Below, piece after piece: positions 8,810-19,175 of a stretch of DNA of 64,000 bases. Location: NCBI RefSeq assembly GCF_030295325.1, contig NZ_AP027059.1:1918637-1982636 (forward strand), read 5' to 3'. This DNA is from Haliovirga abyssi. Its GTDB lineage: Bacteria > Fusobacteriota > Fusobacteriia > Fusobacteriales > Haliovirgaceae. The position numbers and the translations under genes were made by a program. A model generated the notes under the pieces. It saw only the letters and a program-made list of their open reading frames with translations. It was not told the DNA's origin and made no database searches. Every line of letters begins with the position of its first letter. Position 1 is the first letter of the stretch.

Positions 8810-11320
8810 CTATTTAAATTCAACCATATTAATTTTGTTTATAAGCTCAGTATTACTCTTTCTTCCTCCTGCAGCCCACAACTTATTATTAGTAAACGCA
8901 AATGCTGGTCTTCTAGAATAATAATTTTCAAATAAATCTCCGTCAAATACTTTATAATCTCCTGTAATTAAATTATATTGTCCATAATTTCCATTTGAGG
9001 TCTCTATATTAAAAATATATAAATAGTTTCCTTTTTTTAAAATATATGGAGAATAATATCCAATTTTATAATTATCTTTATTTACCACCAATTTAAAAGT
9101 TTTATCACCTGCTAAATCTATATACCATAGTTCTCCTTTAGAAACTAAATATACCTTGTTCGATTCATAAAATACAGCCGTTCTATCTAAGTCAGGAATA
9201 TTTAATATATTCGTTATATTATTCTCTACTCCAGTTAAAGCATCTATTCTCAATAATCTATTATTATCTTTTTCAAATTTACAAAAATATTTATTATCCA
9301 TTACAAAAGCTCCATCTCTATAATATTTAAATGAACTATTAACGTTTAAATAAGTAAATTCACTTGTAGTTAAATCTAACACTGTTATTTCATTTAATGA
9401 ACCTCCTCCTGGGATTACATAGGGCGAAATATATAGCTTCTTATTACTTAATAAAGCTATTCCAGCATAACCTCTTTTTTCTTCTGGAATAGTCGCAATT
9501 GTTTCCCAACTACCATCAGATAAATTAATTTTTTGTACTTTATCTGATGTCCCAGTTCCAGAATTTGTACTCCCTCCAAATACATATAGATAATTATCAT
9601 TATTTGTATAGGCAGGTGCCATTCCTGTTCCATCAAAAGAATATCTAGTTCTGTTTAAAATTTCCAATCCATTATTTGGAACAATGTTAAAACTCCATAT
9701 ACTGCTTTCAGACTTTCCATTTTTATCGTCTTTAGCTACTACTTTCCAATAATACGTACTATCTACTAATCCAGTTACATTATAACTACTTGTCACATAA
9801 TTACTTGCTACCATTGGTAAATATGTACTATCTACTCCCAAGTAAATATCATATTTCAAACTGTCTCCGTCTACATCATTACAATCCCAAGATAACGTTA
9901 AGTCTCCATTTGTCACTGTTGTTCCATTTTCTGGTATAGGATTACTTGGAGCTTCTGGTACATTATTTATTAACGTATTTAATATTATATTCTTATTCTC
10001 TATTCCTAATGCATTTAAAGTTATAGTAGCTTCTCCTTTATAAATATTTCCTTCTGCCATTAATGTATAATCCCCTTTTACAAGATATGATTTCAAATAT
10101 CCTGCTGTTCCAAAATCTCCACTTCCTGTTATACCTAATAATTTCCCGTCAGCATATACTTTGGCTCCACTTACTGGTAAATTTTCTGCATCAAATACAT
10201 TTACTCCAACCACTCCAAGAAGATTACCTGTTGCCACTGCTCTTCTTCTTAAATTCAAATCATAAGTTAAGCTTTGATTTTCTTTTCTTAATTCTACATT
10301 CTCTAGTATGCTACTTCCTATTATATCTTCAGGATTTTTTGAGGCATCATAAAATTCCATAGTCATTGTTACTTTATCATATCTATAATCGCTTAATGTT
10401 ATTTCTGCTCCATAGTTTCCATCATTATTTAAAGTTAAATTTAATTGTTGTTCTCTAAGTCCATTCACAGGTCCCACTATCTTAAAAATAGATTTCAAGT
10501 TTTCAATCCCATTTACTTCTTCTATTACTTCTTTTGGAATATTAAACTTAAATATCGCATCTCCTCCATCTAATGTTAAATTAAATACTGTTTCACCATG
10601 TAGTGGTATCAGATCCATATCTATATCTGTCAATCCCAACATCACATTTTCCTGTGTTTCAACAGATTTACCTATTTGAACTCCATCATCATATAGTTTC
10701 AGTTTTATATTATGTTCTCCCATATTTAAATTTATATACTGTTCTGTTATCCCTATTTCAGGGTTTATTGCAAATTGAACTTCATCTCCATTATCTACTA
10801 TCATCCCTATTACCGGATTTTTCAGAACAGACAATTCTTTTGTATCATATTTTAATTTCAAAGAAGTAAGCTGATTCATATTTATTGTAGTAGATGTTTC
10901 TCCTATTACTGGTTTAAGAATTAAATTTATATTATTTGTTCCATCTATTATTATCTGATTTAAAGCACTCCCTATATACTGATATCCTCCACTTGTGAAT
11001 ATTAACTCTATATTATATGTTCCAGGAGATAGAATTATAGTACTATTTGATTTTGCTACAAAATTTTCTTCATCCAATGTGCCATACCAATCAAAAGTTT
11101 CTATTTTACTATTTGTTATATTTGTTACTTTCATTGTTCCTTTAACTGCTCCAGGTGCTCTCATTGTTCTTTTTGTCACTACTTTGCTTGCTATTGTGGC
11201 TAATTTATAATTAAATGATAACTTCGCTTTACTTTTTTTTAGTTCTTTGTCTTGATTAAAACATCCTATGATTCCTAATACAAAAAGCACCACCATTAAT
11301 ATTTTAAATACTTTTTTCAT
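8810..11320 (-). CDS. Lipoprotein with FN3-like domain and kelch-type beta-propeller
   Basis: The 836 residues start with a lipoprotein signal (VVLFVLGIIGC, lipobox ending at about Cys20). Residues 30-360 are repeated beta-rich segments of unknown family. Residues ~365-440 resemble a carboxypeptidase-regulatory-like fold (GAKVYADGKLLGITGSGDFG), and ~447-545 an FN3-like domain (SWDCNDVDGDSLKYDIYLG...). The final ~280 residues contain kelch-like strands (YLYVFGGSTNSGTGTSDKVQ, then a late LWAAGGRKSNTE). It is probably anchored in the outer or inner membrane and exposed to the periplasm or surface. Ligand or partner unknown. The ribosome binding site GGGAGGATGATTTT precedes the ATG. Confidence 0.8.
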   Translation of the reverse strand: MKKVFKILMVVLFVLGIIGCFNQDKELKKSKAKLSFNYKLATIASKVVTKRTMRAPGAVKGTMKVTNITNSKIETFDWYGTLDEENFVAKSNSTIILSPGTYNIELIFTSGGYQYIGSALNQIIIDGTNNINLILKPVIGETSTTINMNQLTSLKLKYDTKELSVLKNPVIGMIVDNGDEVQFAINPEIGITEQYINLNMGEHNIKLKLYDDGVQIGKSVETQENVMLGLTDIDMDLIPLHGETVFNLTLDGGDAIFKFNIPKEVIEEVNGIENLKSIFKIVGPVNGLREQQLNLTLNNDGNYGAEITLSDYRYDKVTMTMEFYDASKNPEDIIGSSILENVELRKENQSLTYDLNLRRRAVATGNLLGVVGVNVFDAENLPVSGAKVYADGKLLGITGSGDFGTAGYLKSYLVKGDYTLMAEGNIYKGEATITLNALGIENKNIILNTLINNVPEAPSNPIPENGTTVTNGDLTLSWDCNDVDGDSLKYDIYLGVDSTYLPMVASNYVTSSYNVTGLVDSTYYWKVVAKDDKNGKSESSIWSFNIVPNNGLEILNRTRYSFDGTGMAPAYTNNDNYLYVFGGSTNSGTGTSDKVQKINLSDGSWETIATIPEEKRGYAGIALLSNKKLYISPYVIPGGGSLNEITVLDLTTSEFTYLNVNSSFKYYRDGAFVMDNKYFCKFEKDNNRLLRIDALTGVENNITNILNIPDLDRTAVFYESNKVYLVSKGELWYIDLAGDKTFKLVVNKDNYKIGYYSPYILKKGNYLYIFNIETSNGNYGQYNLITGDYKVFDGDLFENYYSRRPAFAFTNNKLWAAGGRKSNTELINKINMVEFK

Positions 11321-11579
11321 AAAATCATCCTCCCTTTTTTATTTTGAATTCTATCTAATACTATAATAACCCCAGTAAAACTATTCTAATATAATTTTAT
11401 CTTCATTAACTCTTCATCTCCTTTCATTTGAATTAAAAAATCATTATTTAACTATTCCACTATAATTAGTATACTATATTTCTCTATTAAAATCTATGAA
11501 ATTCCATTTTTATAATAAAAATTATCCTCTCAAATATCGATATAACAATAATTTTTAATTGTCAACTTTCCATTATAAA

Positions 11580-12236
11580 TTATCCTTTCCCACCTACCAT
11601 CCATAAATTATGTCCAAAATATTTCTCAAATCCTTTAAACAATTCATTCACAATTTTAGGAAAACTAACAATTTCGCCCTCTCCAAAAACTTTATCTACT
11701 TTTATTCCCTCTTTTTCACACATTTTTCTAAACTCATTAAATCCATATCTTTTTCCTGAACTAACCATAAATTCCTCAAAACTTCTTTTATGAATTATAT
11801 TCCCAACTAATCTTTCTAAATATTTAGGACAATTTTTATTTAATACAGTAATTAAAATAGTCCCCCCTGGCTTACATACTCTATAATGCTCCTCTATTGC
11901 TTTTTGTGTTTCAGGAAAATGTTCTATAACTCCTAAGGAATATACAAAATCAAAGCTATTATCTTCATAAGGTAAATCTCTTGCATCTCCTTGAATTACA
12001 TTAGTTAATCCCCTCTTATGACAAATTTCAACCTGTTTATCTGCATAATCAATCCCACTATAATCATAATCTTTCCAATAATAAAGCCATTTTCCACTAC
12101 CTGCTCCTATTTCTAATATTTTAGAATTTTTTGATAATTTATTTTTCTCTTTTTCGAAAAATTTATAAATTTCTCTATTTTTATCTATCCCATTATTAAA
12201 ATTATAATTGTTCCAATATTCTTTTAATTTATCCAT
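11580..12236 (-). CDS. Class I SAM-dependent methyltransferase
   Basis: A 218-residue Rossmann-fold methyltransferase. Motif I ILEIGAGSGKWLYYW is at about residues 39-53, the acidic strand YSGIDYADK at about 56-64, motif II GDARDLPYEDNSFDFVYSLG at about 83-102, and the post-motif KPGGTILITV at about 126-135. It is the last gene of a tight five-gene run starting at 17282 and is two bases from the acyltransferase upstream. It probably methylates a sugar or another component of the polysaccharide made by this cluster. The substrate is not deducible. Confidence 0.85.
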   Translation of the reverse strand: MDKLKEYWNNYNFNNGIDKNREIYKFFEKEKNKLSKNSKILEIGAGSGKWLYYWKDYDYSGIDYADKQVEICHKRGLTNVIQGDARDLPYEDNSFDFVYSLGVIEHFPETQKAIEEHYRVCKPGGTILITVLNKNCPKYLERLVGNIIHKRSFEEFMVSSGKRYGFNEFRKMCEKEGIKVDKVFGEGEIVSFPKIVNELFKGFEKYFGHNLWMVGGKG

Positions 12237-12238
12237 AA

Positions 12239-12811
12239 TTAATTTCCCTCTTTTCTTTTACTTATCAATTTAGCTGGTACTCCTCCAACTATAGAAAACG
12301 GTTCTATATTCCTTGTTACAACTGCTCCAGCTCCAACTATAGAATCTCTACCTATTTTTATCCCAGCCAATATAGTTGTTCCTCTTCCTACCCACACATT
12401 ATCTTCTATTATCACTTCTTTATATTTATATCCCTGAAACTTTATTGGAATATCTATTCTATCATGATTATGAATTTCATCTGTTATATACACATTTGGA
12501 GCAATCATACAATTTTTTCCAATTTTTACTTTTTTTTGAGAAACTATAAAACAGTTCGGATTTAAAGATGTATTTTCTCCTAAAAATATTTCCCCTTTTC
12601 CACCTAAAATTACATTATCTTCAATTTTAACATTATCTTCAATATATGTATTCCAGTTATCAAATCTAATATTTTTTCCTATTTCTATTTTACTTCCAAA
12701 AAAATTCCATTTATAAAAATATTTATAGAAATAATAATTAATTAAAATTTTTATCTTTCTTTTTAGAATTTTTTTTGCCCTAAAAAATCCTATTTTTTTT
12801 ATAATTCTCAT
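12239..12811 (-). CDS. Left-handed beta-helix (hexapeptide) acyltransferase
   Basis: 190 residues with hexapeptide repeats from about residue 40 (IEIGKNIRFDN, VKIEDNVILGGKGEIFLGEN) to VGAGAVVTRNIEPFSIVGGVPAKLI near the end, the usual signature of maltose/galactoside-type O-acetyltransferases. A likely catalytic histidine lies in ITDEIHNHDRID. The start overlaps the 3' end of the GT4 fusion gene by 32 bases. No later in-frame Met precedes the helix, so the overlap is probably real and implies coupling. Likely role: O- or N-acetylation of a glycan sugar. Confidence 0.85.
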   Translation of the reverse strand: MRIIKKIGFFRAKKILKRKIKILINYYFYKYFYKWNFFGSKIEIGKNIRFDNWNTYIEDNVKIEDNVILGGKGEIFLGENTSLNPNCFIVSQKKVKIGKNCMIAPNVYITDEIHNHDRIDIPIKFQGYKYKEVIIEDNVWVGRGTTILAGIKIGRDSIVGAGAVVTRNIEPFSIVGGVPAKLISKRKEGN

Positions 12812-14831
12812 CTTCCACCACCACTCTTTTAAATTCCTCTGTCTTAATTTTTTTTGTATATTTTTTTACTTCATTATAATTTTCTTTTATTATCTCTTGT
12901 TTCTCTTTTTCAGAACTCAAATATATTTTTTCTATATATTTTGAAATATTTACAATATCATATAAATCACTACTATGTATTAATTTTTTATTTACTATAT
13001 CTCTTTCTCCTACTTTATTAGATATTAATGGTATTACTTTCATATACATTGCTTCTAATATTGAAACTGGATGTGGATCATATTTTGCCATTTGTAATAT
13101 ATAGTATGACTTCTCTAATATACTACTAATATCTCTAAAATTAACTTTACCCAAAAATCTTATATTTTCATTATTTTTTATTAATTTTTTTACTTTCTTT
13201 TCAAGTTCACCAAACCCTACTATAACCAATTTTGTTTCTTTATATCTTTTATTAAATTTAATAAAAGATTTTATAATATTTATAATATTCTTCTCTTCTC
13301 TAAGTTGTCCTATATAACAAAATAAATTTTTATCTTTTTTATTTATATTTACATTATTTTTAAATTTCTCTATTTTAAAAAATGGATTAACAATATCTAC
13401 TTTTTTATCTTTAAATAATTCCTTAATATAACTTTTATTTAATCCTGATACTGTTATATATCTATCCACACTTTTTAACAACTTATATAAAATTTTACTT
13501 CTCATATTTTCTTTATCTTCACAAATTTTATAAAATGTAGTTGAGGCATCTAAATATATTATTTCTGTTCTTTTTATGCTAAAACATTTAATAATATTTG
13601 CAATATAAACTCCAGTAGCTCCATTTAATATTAATTTATCATATTTATTTAAAATATTTAATCCCACAAAAAAAGTATTTATTAAATTTATAAATATATT
13701 TCTATTACTATAAAATTTGTCATTAATAAAATCAGCATTTACCCCTTCTCCAAAAGCTTTATGAACAAAATGTGGCCTTATTCCATCTAACAATGTTACA
13801 AATCCTATTTTTTCTTTCTGATTATAATATTCTAAATAATCTTCTATAACTTTTTTATTATCTATTAATTTTATTCCATTTACTTTTTCTAAATATTCAT
13901 TATAATTTTCTAATATATATTCTATTTTTTTCTCTAATTCATTATTAGCATTTATTAAAAATTCATTCCCAAAATATTCACTAATTCCACCTATATCTTT
14001 GGAAATAAAAATAGTTTCACATTGCAAAGCTTCATACAAGCTTATTGGAACAGAAAAAGTATTGTGTGCTTTTTGAATTGGATATATATATATCCAAGCT
14101 CTTGAAAGCTCTTCTATATTATCAACTACCCCTTTTAATTCTATATTAGAAACTCCTTTGATTTCCTCTAAAACTTCTTTTCTATCCTCACCCAATCCAC
14201 TATCTGCCAAAACTAATTTTAAATCTGGGTACTTTTTCACTAAATTTTTATAAGCATTTATAACTTCAAAAACTCCCTTATATTTTGAAAAATGGCTCAT
14301 AAATAGTATTGTTGGGTTTTTATTTTTTTCTCCTACATAATCTATATCTTCTATTAATGGCTCTATTTTTTTTATTTTCCAAAATTTAAAATATTTCTCA
14401 GCTATCTTTCTTTGATAATCTGTCTGTATAAATATTCTGTCTATTTTCTTATTTATAATTTTAACCATAAAAGCAGATAATTTACTCTCCCAAAATTTTG
14501 ATAATTCTCCATCAGTTATTGTAATGAAACTTTTTTTATATTTAGCAAAATTTACTACAAAATATAAATCTGGAGTTGGTGCAGAAAATATATGCAATAT
14601 ATCTGTCTTAAAAAAGCTAATATTAAAAATATTCCCTCTTATTATCTCTATTCCATCTTTAATTTCAACTCTTTTTTTTCTCTTGAAATTATACTTATCT
14701 TTATAAGTACAATAAATTTTTATTTTATAGCCTCTTTTTTTTAGTTCCTTTGCTTGAAGCCAAACTTGTTTTCTCAATCCTTCTCTTATTGGAAACTCTA
14801 TATCTTGTGGAATAAATAAAGCTATCTCCAT
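12780..14831 (-). CDS. Tandem fusion of two GT4-like glycosyltransferases
   Basis: 683 residues, about twice a normal GT4 enzyme. The first module (1-~340) has the GT-B acceptor half starting MEIALFIPQD and a donor half with ILFMSHFSKYKGVFEVINAY and SVPISLYEALQCETIFIS. The second module (~345-683) starts KIGFVTLLDGIRPHFVHKAF and has NLFCYIGQLREEKNIINII, LVIVGFGELEKK and DPHPVSILEAMYMKVIPLIS. Both keep a glutamate-containing donor-binding segment, so both could be active and add two consecutive sugars. It lies between the NTase-kinase gene (4-base gap) and the acyltransferase (overlap). Confidence 0.85.
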   Translation of the reverse strand: MEIALFIPQDIEFPIREGLRKQVWLQAKELKKRGYKIKIYCTYKDKYNFKRKKRVEIKDGIEIIRGNIFNISFFKTDILHIFSAPTPDLYFVVNFAKYKKSFITITDGELSKFWESKLSAFMVKIINKKIDRIFIQTDYQRKIAEKYFKFWKIKKIEPLIEDIDYVGEKNKNPTILFMSHFSKYKGVFEVINAYKNLVKKYPDLKLVLADSGLGEDRKEVLEEIKGVSNIELKGVVDNIEELSRAWIYIYPIQKAHNTFSVPISLYEALQCETIFISKDIGGISEYFGNEFLINANNELEKKIEYILENYNEYLEKVNGIKLIDNKKVIEDYLEYYNQKEKIGFVTLLDGIRPHFVHKAFGEGVNADFINDKFYSNRNIFINLINTFFVGLNILNKYDKLILNGATGVYIANIIKCFSIKRTEIIYLDASTTFYKICEDKENMRSKILYKLLKSVDRYITVSGLNKSYIKELFKDKKVDIVNPFFKIEKFKNNVNINKKDKNLFCYIGQLREEKNIINIIKSFIKFNKRYKETKLVIVGFGELEKKVKKLIKNNENIRFLGKVNFRDISSILEKSYYILQMAKYDPHPVSILEAMYMKVIPLISNKVGERDIVNKKLIHSSDLYDIVNISKYIEKIYLSSEKEKQEIIKENYNEVKKYTKKIKTEEFKRVVVEDENYKKNRIF

Positions 14832-14835
14832 TTTA

Positions 14836-16164
14836 TCACCAACCTAATTCTATTAAAATTTTTCTCCATATCTTATTGATTATTTCATCTACTACAACAT
14901 CTATATCTTTGTCATTTTCAATTTTTATAAGATTAAAATCATTAGTTAAATCTAAATATACTCTAATTTGTCTATCTAATTCATCTTTTTCAAATTCTTT
15001 CTTCCGTTTTAATATCTCAGTAGATTCTAAATATAGATATATTATCGTCATCTTTGGATAAAACTTTTTAAATAATCTTTTTAAAATACCACTTTTTAAT
15101 GCCAATACATCTTGTGCAAATACATCTATTGGATGTCTATCTAAAACAACCAACTTACTTCTCCTCGTATATGAATACACTTGAAAAAAATATCTAAAAA
15201 AATATTCAAAAAAATAATTTAAAAATACAATGTTTTTCACAAATGATACTTTTTTATTTTTAAATTTTTCTACTTTTTTTACTAATTCTTCTCTTTTTTT
15301 CTCTTCTGATTTTTTATTTAATAAATTTAATATCTTTGTAGTAATCAAAAATGGTTTCCACCCAAAATATATGTAGTTACCCTCTACCATACCACCTAAT
15401 TTAAATTTTTTCATAAATAATTTTGATATAGAGCTTTTCCCACTTCCATCTGGTCCTACAAATGCTATTGCTGTTTTTCTATTTTTTATGGTGAAGACTC
15501 TTATTATCCATTTTAAAAATCCTATAGCATAATTTAAAATATTTTTAGGTTTCCTCAAAAAATTAAAAATATAACTTTTAATTATCTGATTTTTCAAATA
15601 ATTTATATCTTCTCTTTTTTCTATTTTTTCTTTATAAATTTTAAATGTAGATAACCAGCCATAATTCTCGATGTAATCCATAATCAGTTTTGTATCTATT
15701 TTACCTACCAAATAATTTAGTCTTTCTAACTCTTTTTCTTTTGATTTCCTGTTTTCAAAAATATTATGTGCTAAATATATTACAAACTCTCCATTTTCAT
15801 TTGGAATAAATATATCTTTTTCAACTTCAATTCTATTTTCTAATATTAATTTCTCATCTAATACTTCTACTCCGTCCCAACTTATCTTTTTGTGCAAATG
15901 AACACACATAAATCCTTTATTTTTTACATATTTATAAAATATAATTTTATTCTTTTCATAAAATTCACTCCTAAAAACTACAAATCCATCTTTTACTAAC
16001 AACTCTTTTATATTATAAAACTCTAATTCTTCAACCAAAACATCTATATCTACAGCCCTATATGGATTATAATATGGAAATTTTATCAATACATATTTAT
16101 ATTTTGAAATTAATTTTAACAGTTCTCTATACTCTTCATTTAATTCACCAAATATATCTCTCAT
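14836..16164 (-). CDS. Nucleotidyltransferase-like domain fused to a P-loop kinase
   Basis: 442 residues. The N-terminal part has AVDIDVLVEELEFYNIKELL (about 37-56), resembling the D-x-D region of nucleotidyltransferase-family proteins (NTP_transf_5-like). The C-terminal part starts at TAIAFVGPDGSGKSSISKLF (about 233-252), a Walker A, followed by VVLDRHPIDVFAQD (about 340-353), similar to thymidylate-kinase-like enzymes. The two-domain architecture turns up in polysaccharide clusters; the true substrate is unknown. The start overlaps the stop of the upstream GT9 gene by four bases (ATGA). Confidence 0.7.
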   Translation of the reverse strand: MRDIFGELNEEYRELLKLISKYKYVLIKFPYYNPYRAVDIDVLVEELEFYNIKELLVKDGFVVFRSEFYEKNKIIFYKYVKNKGFMCVHLHKKISWDGVEVLDEKLILENRIEVEKDIFIPNENGEFVIYLAHNIFENRKSKEKELERLNYLVGKIDTKLIMDYIENYGWLSTFKIYKEKIEKREDINYLKNQIIKSYIFNFLRKPKNILNYAIGFLKWIIRVFTIKNRKTAIAFVGPDGSGKSSISKLFMKKFKLGGMVEGNYIYFGWKPFLITTKILNLLNKKSEEKKREELVKKVEKFKNKKVSFVKNIVFLNYFFEYFFRYFFQVYSYTRRSKLVVLDRHPIDVFAQDVLALKSGILKRLFKKFYPKMTIIYLYLESTEILKRKKEFEKDELDRQIRVYLDLTNDFNLIKIENDKDIDVVVDEIINKIWRKILIELGW

Positions 16165-17282
16165 ATTAACTCCTCTACCTTTTTATATACTTCTTCTACA
16201 GTTATATTATCCATACATTTCCCACAACTGTTAGTTTCTTTATATTTACATTTTGATAATTCTAATCCATAACAATTATTATATTTACCTTGAATTATCA
16301 CACTATTTTTATGAAAAGGTCCCCATATATTTCCATTAGTCGGTCCATACAAAGCTATTAGCTTTTTATTAAGGGCATTTGCTATATGTACTGCCATTGT
16401 ATCTACAGATATTAATAAATCTAATTCATTAATAAAATCTATAATTTCATCAAGTTTAAAATTTCCTGCAACATTTATTACCCGCTCATTTATGACTAAA
16501 TTTTCTATTTTTTCTTTATCCAGTTTTGAACCTAACAAATAAATTTTTACATTTTTACTGCTTTTTAAAATTTTTAAAATTAATTTGTTCCACTTATCTA
16601 ATTCCCAATTCTTGTTTTCCCTTCCTGAAATAATTTGTAATCCTATCCATTTTTCATCTTGTTTATCTTTTATTATTTTACTTTTACTTATTTTTAGTTC
16701 TAAACTTCTATCAAATATTTTTCCTCCAATATTCTCTAATAAATTCAAATTTTTTTCAGTAATATGTATTTTTTTTTCATTATTCCAAAATCCCTTTGTA
16801 AGAAGAAATCCTAGCCCTCTATATTTATACCCTATACTATTTTTTGACAATATCCTTAATAGTATTATATTAAATGGCGATGTATGTAATTCAAATCCTA
16901 AATCATATTTTTTATAATTTTCTTTTAGAATTCTAAAAAGTTTTTTCCACTCTATTTTTTCTCCTCTATTTCCCCATAAAGTATTTATTGGAATCATTTC
17001 ATCTATATATTCACATCTTTTTAATATTGGTATTGTTAATTCTCTACAAATTACAGTTATTTTACTTTCTGGATAATTTTTCTTTAAATTTTTAAAAAAA
17101 GATGTAGTTAAAACCATATCTCCAATATGGTCTAATCTTATTACAACTATATTTTTAGGATGCTCCAAATATATTTTATTTTTTTTTCGTAAAATAAAAT
17201 TAGGTATAAAAAATAGTATATTCCCAATTATATCAATTAAAAGTAATATTAATTTGAATTTTTTTTGTACTAAATACTTCAT
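16161..17282 (-). CDS. GT9-family heptosyltransferase-like glycosyltransferase
   Basis: A 373-residue GT-B protein. Near the N-terminus NIVVIRLDHIGDMVLTTSFF (about 45-64) is the GT9 signature. Later LISVDTMAVHIANALNKKLI and ALYGPTNGNIWGPF form the ADP-heptose donor site region. A C-terminal Cys cluster (CYGLELSKCKYKE, CGKCM) is common in these proteins. An N-terminal hydrophobic stretch may hold it at the inner membrane. It is the first gene of a five-gene operon. Heptose specificity is inferred only from family. Confidence 0.88.
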   Translation of the reverse strand: MKYLVQKKFKLILLLIDIIGNILFFIPNFILRKKNKIYLEHPKNIVVIRLDHIGDMVLTTSFFKNLKKNYPESKITVICRELTIPILKRCEYIDEMIPINTLWGNRGEKIEWKKLFRILKENYKKYDLGFELHTSPFNIILLRILSKNSIGYKYRGLGFLLTKGFWNNEKKIHITEKNLNLLENIGGKIFDRSLELKISKSKIIKDKQDEKWIGLQIISGRENKNWELDKWNKLILKILKSSKNVKIYLLGSKLDKEKIENLVINERVINVAGNFKLDEIIDFINELDLLISVDTMAVHIANALNKKLIALYGPTNGNIWGPFHKNSVIIQGKYNNCYGLELSKCKYKETNSCGKCMDNITVEEVYKKVEELI

Positions 17283-17466
17283 TTTATCTCCTCACTTCAT
17301 TAATGTCTATGGTATTTCTCTTATTCTTCTAATTAATACTCTTCTCACTAATATTCTTTTCTCTTATATCATCTATTTTTTCTATAAATCTACATTTTTC
17401 TCTTCTATAACTAAAATACCTTTAAAACTTTATCATTCTTTTTTAATACATATAAATTCTATACTT

Positions 17467-19017
17467 CTAAACCACAACCTCAAACAGACTTTTCCCATCA
17501 ATCTCTACCTTTTTTTCCTCATACTTCTTCCCCTTATTAAAATTAAATATTACCAAATATCCCTTATCTTCTCCTTGCCCATCCAAATATCCAACTAACT
17601 GCTTTAACCCTTGTTTTTCCATCTCTTCTCCATGCCATATCTTTAACTCTATTATATATTTTATTTTATTATATACTACAACTATATCCATTCGATTATC
17701 TTGCCTTGTTTCAGGCTCTACAAAATAAAATCCTTCGCCATTTATTATTGGTTTCAGAAATGATAAAAACAGTAACCTTCCTTCTCGTTCTATAAATTTC
17801 TCATCTTTATCTCTATATTCGCTTTTCATAAATAATTGAAATTTTTCTAATATTTTTTCCATATCTAATATATTATTTTCTTTTATAAATTGATTCCTAT
17901 TAGGTGTTGTTTTTATATGTCTATTTACAATCATATCTCCTATCATATGATTGTATAATAACACTTCAAATATTTTATTACTTATTACAACTTTCCCTTG
18001 TTTTTCTATTAATATTCCATACATTACACCTATATCTATTACTTTATTTGTTGAAAAATATGGAACTTGTTCTCCTTTTAACATTAACACTCTTATTAAT
18101 TCATATAACTCCCTATTATTCTCTATATTCTTTATCACATCATCGAATAGTGTATTTTTCTCATTTAACAACTTATTTATTGCTTTTCTCAACCCTTCTT
18201 CTGTAAACTCTCTATTTAACTTCTCATCTATTATTTTACATAATTTACTCACTAAAAATGGATATCCTGATGTATAATCTCTTAATAAGTCTGACATCTT
18301 TTCTATATCCATTCCTGTTTTATTATCCTTCTCATAATCTATCAACATACTACTTATCTCTTCACTACTAAAACTCATATCTATATCAAAATCCGCTGCT
18401 ATATTCCACGGGCTATTATATATTCTCTCTTCATCTTTTCTATATCTTAATTTCAAATTTTTTATATCATGTACTCCTGCTAATATCACACTATGAAATG
18501 TATAATCTTCACCCCTATCTCTTCTTAAATATTTTTCTCGCAACATCCCTATAAAGTTCAAAAATAGTTTATTGTTACTACTTTTATCCACCTCATCTAT
18601 CATTAATGTCACTTTTTCGCCCACTTCTAATACTAAATCTGTTATAAACTCATCTAACTCTTTTATATTATTTATATTCCTATAATCTTCTATAAATTTT
18701 ACTAACTCCTTATATCCTTTTACCTTTAAAAATCTCTTTATCATTTGTACGAATGTATCTATAAATTTGTCTTCACTTTCAAAACTAGATTCTCCTACTC
18801 CTTCAAAACTTATTGATATTACCAAATATCCTTCTTTAATTATTTTCTTCTCTAATAAATACATTGTTGTTGTTTTCCCATATTGTCTGGGTCTATTTAT
18901 TATGAAATATTTTTCTTTTTCTATTAATTTTATTATTGTTTCATCTATTTTTTTACTTGTATCTACCATATAATGTTTAGCTGGTATACATATCCCTGTT
19001 ATATTAAATTCTTTCAT
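17467..19017 (-). CDS. AAA-like ATPase with C-terminal PD-(D/E)XK nuclease-like domain, paralogue 1
   Basis: 516 residues. Walker A is NRPRQYGKTTTMYLL (about 40-54) and Walker B VTLMIDEVDKSS (about 137-148). A helical middle contains SGYPFLVSKLCKIIDEK. The C-terminal NRMDIVVVYNKIKYIIELK has the D...E-x-K pattern. It is nearly identical to the next gene (19175-20725) from about residue 138 to the end but clearly different between Walker A and Walker B (about 80-135). The proteins are AAA-like/DUF-type of unknown function; a nucleic-acid cleaving or defence role is inference. Element A lies 60 bp upstream of the start. Confidence 0.82.
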   Translation of the reverse strand: MKEFNITGICIPAKHYMVDTSKKIDETIIKLIEKEKYFIINRPRQYGKTTTMYLLEKKIIKEGYLVISISFEGVGESSFESEDKFIDTFVQMIKRFLKVKGYKELVKFIEDYRNINNIKELDEFITDLVLEVGEKVTLMIDEVDKSSNNKLFLNFIGMLREKYLRRDRGEDYTFHSVILAGVHDIKNLKLRYRKDEERIYNSPWNIAADFDIDMSFSSEEISSMLIDYEKDNKTGMDIEKMSDLLRDYTSGYPFLVSKLCKIIDEKLNREFTEEGLRKAINKLLNEKNTLFDDVIKNIENNRELYELIRVLMLKGEQVPYFSTNKVIDIGVMYGILIEKQGKVVISNKIFEVLLYNHMIGDMIVNRHIKTTPNRNQFIKENNILDMEKILEKFQLFMKSEYRDKDEKFIEREGRLLFLSFLKPIINGEGFYFVEPETRQDNRMDIVVVYNKIKYIIELKIWHGEEMEKQGLKQLVGYLDGQGEDKGYLVIFNFNKGKKYEEKKVEIDGKSLFEVVV

Positions 19018-19076
19018 AAAATTAATACACCTCCATCTTTAATGTATAATGGAAAATTGTTAAGTATATCTCCTAA

Positions 19077-19175
19077 AGAACGTTTAAAAAATAATGTTCT
19101 CATATTTTGTTATAAAAACGCTTAAAACATTGCGTATTTTATAACAAAATGGGAATGTTATTTTTAAGCCATTCC
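19077..19175. mobile_element. Element A, 99 bp, TAA duplication, landing on a stop codon
   Basis: Begins AGAACGTTTAAAAAATAAT and ends AAGCCATTCC; TAA at 19074-19076 and 19176-19178. Its terminal base is the G of the TAG stop of the gene at 19175. The paralogue at 17467 ends with the same GTGGTTTAG without an insertion, giving a natural empty-site comparison. Confidence 0.92.

Noticed and set aside
11321-11579. Very short leader ORF (ATG-AAG-ATA-AAA-TTA-TAT-TAG on the minus strand) before the kelch lipoprotein gene
   Set aside because: Six codons after an AAGGAG are expected by chance in such A+T-rich DNA; no attenuator structure was found.
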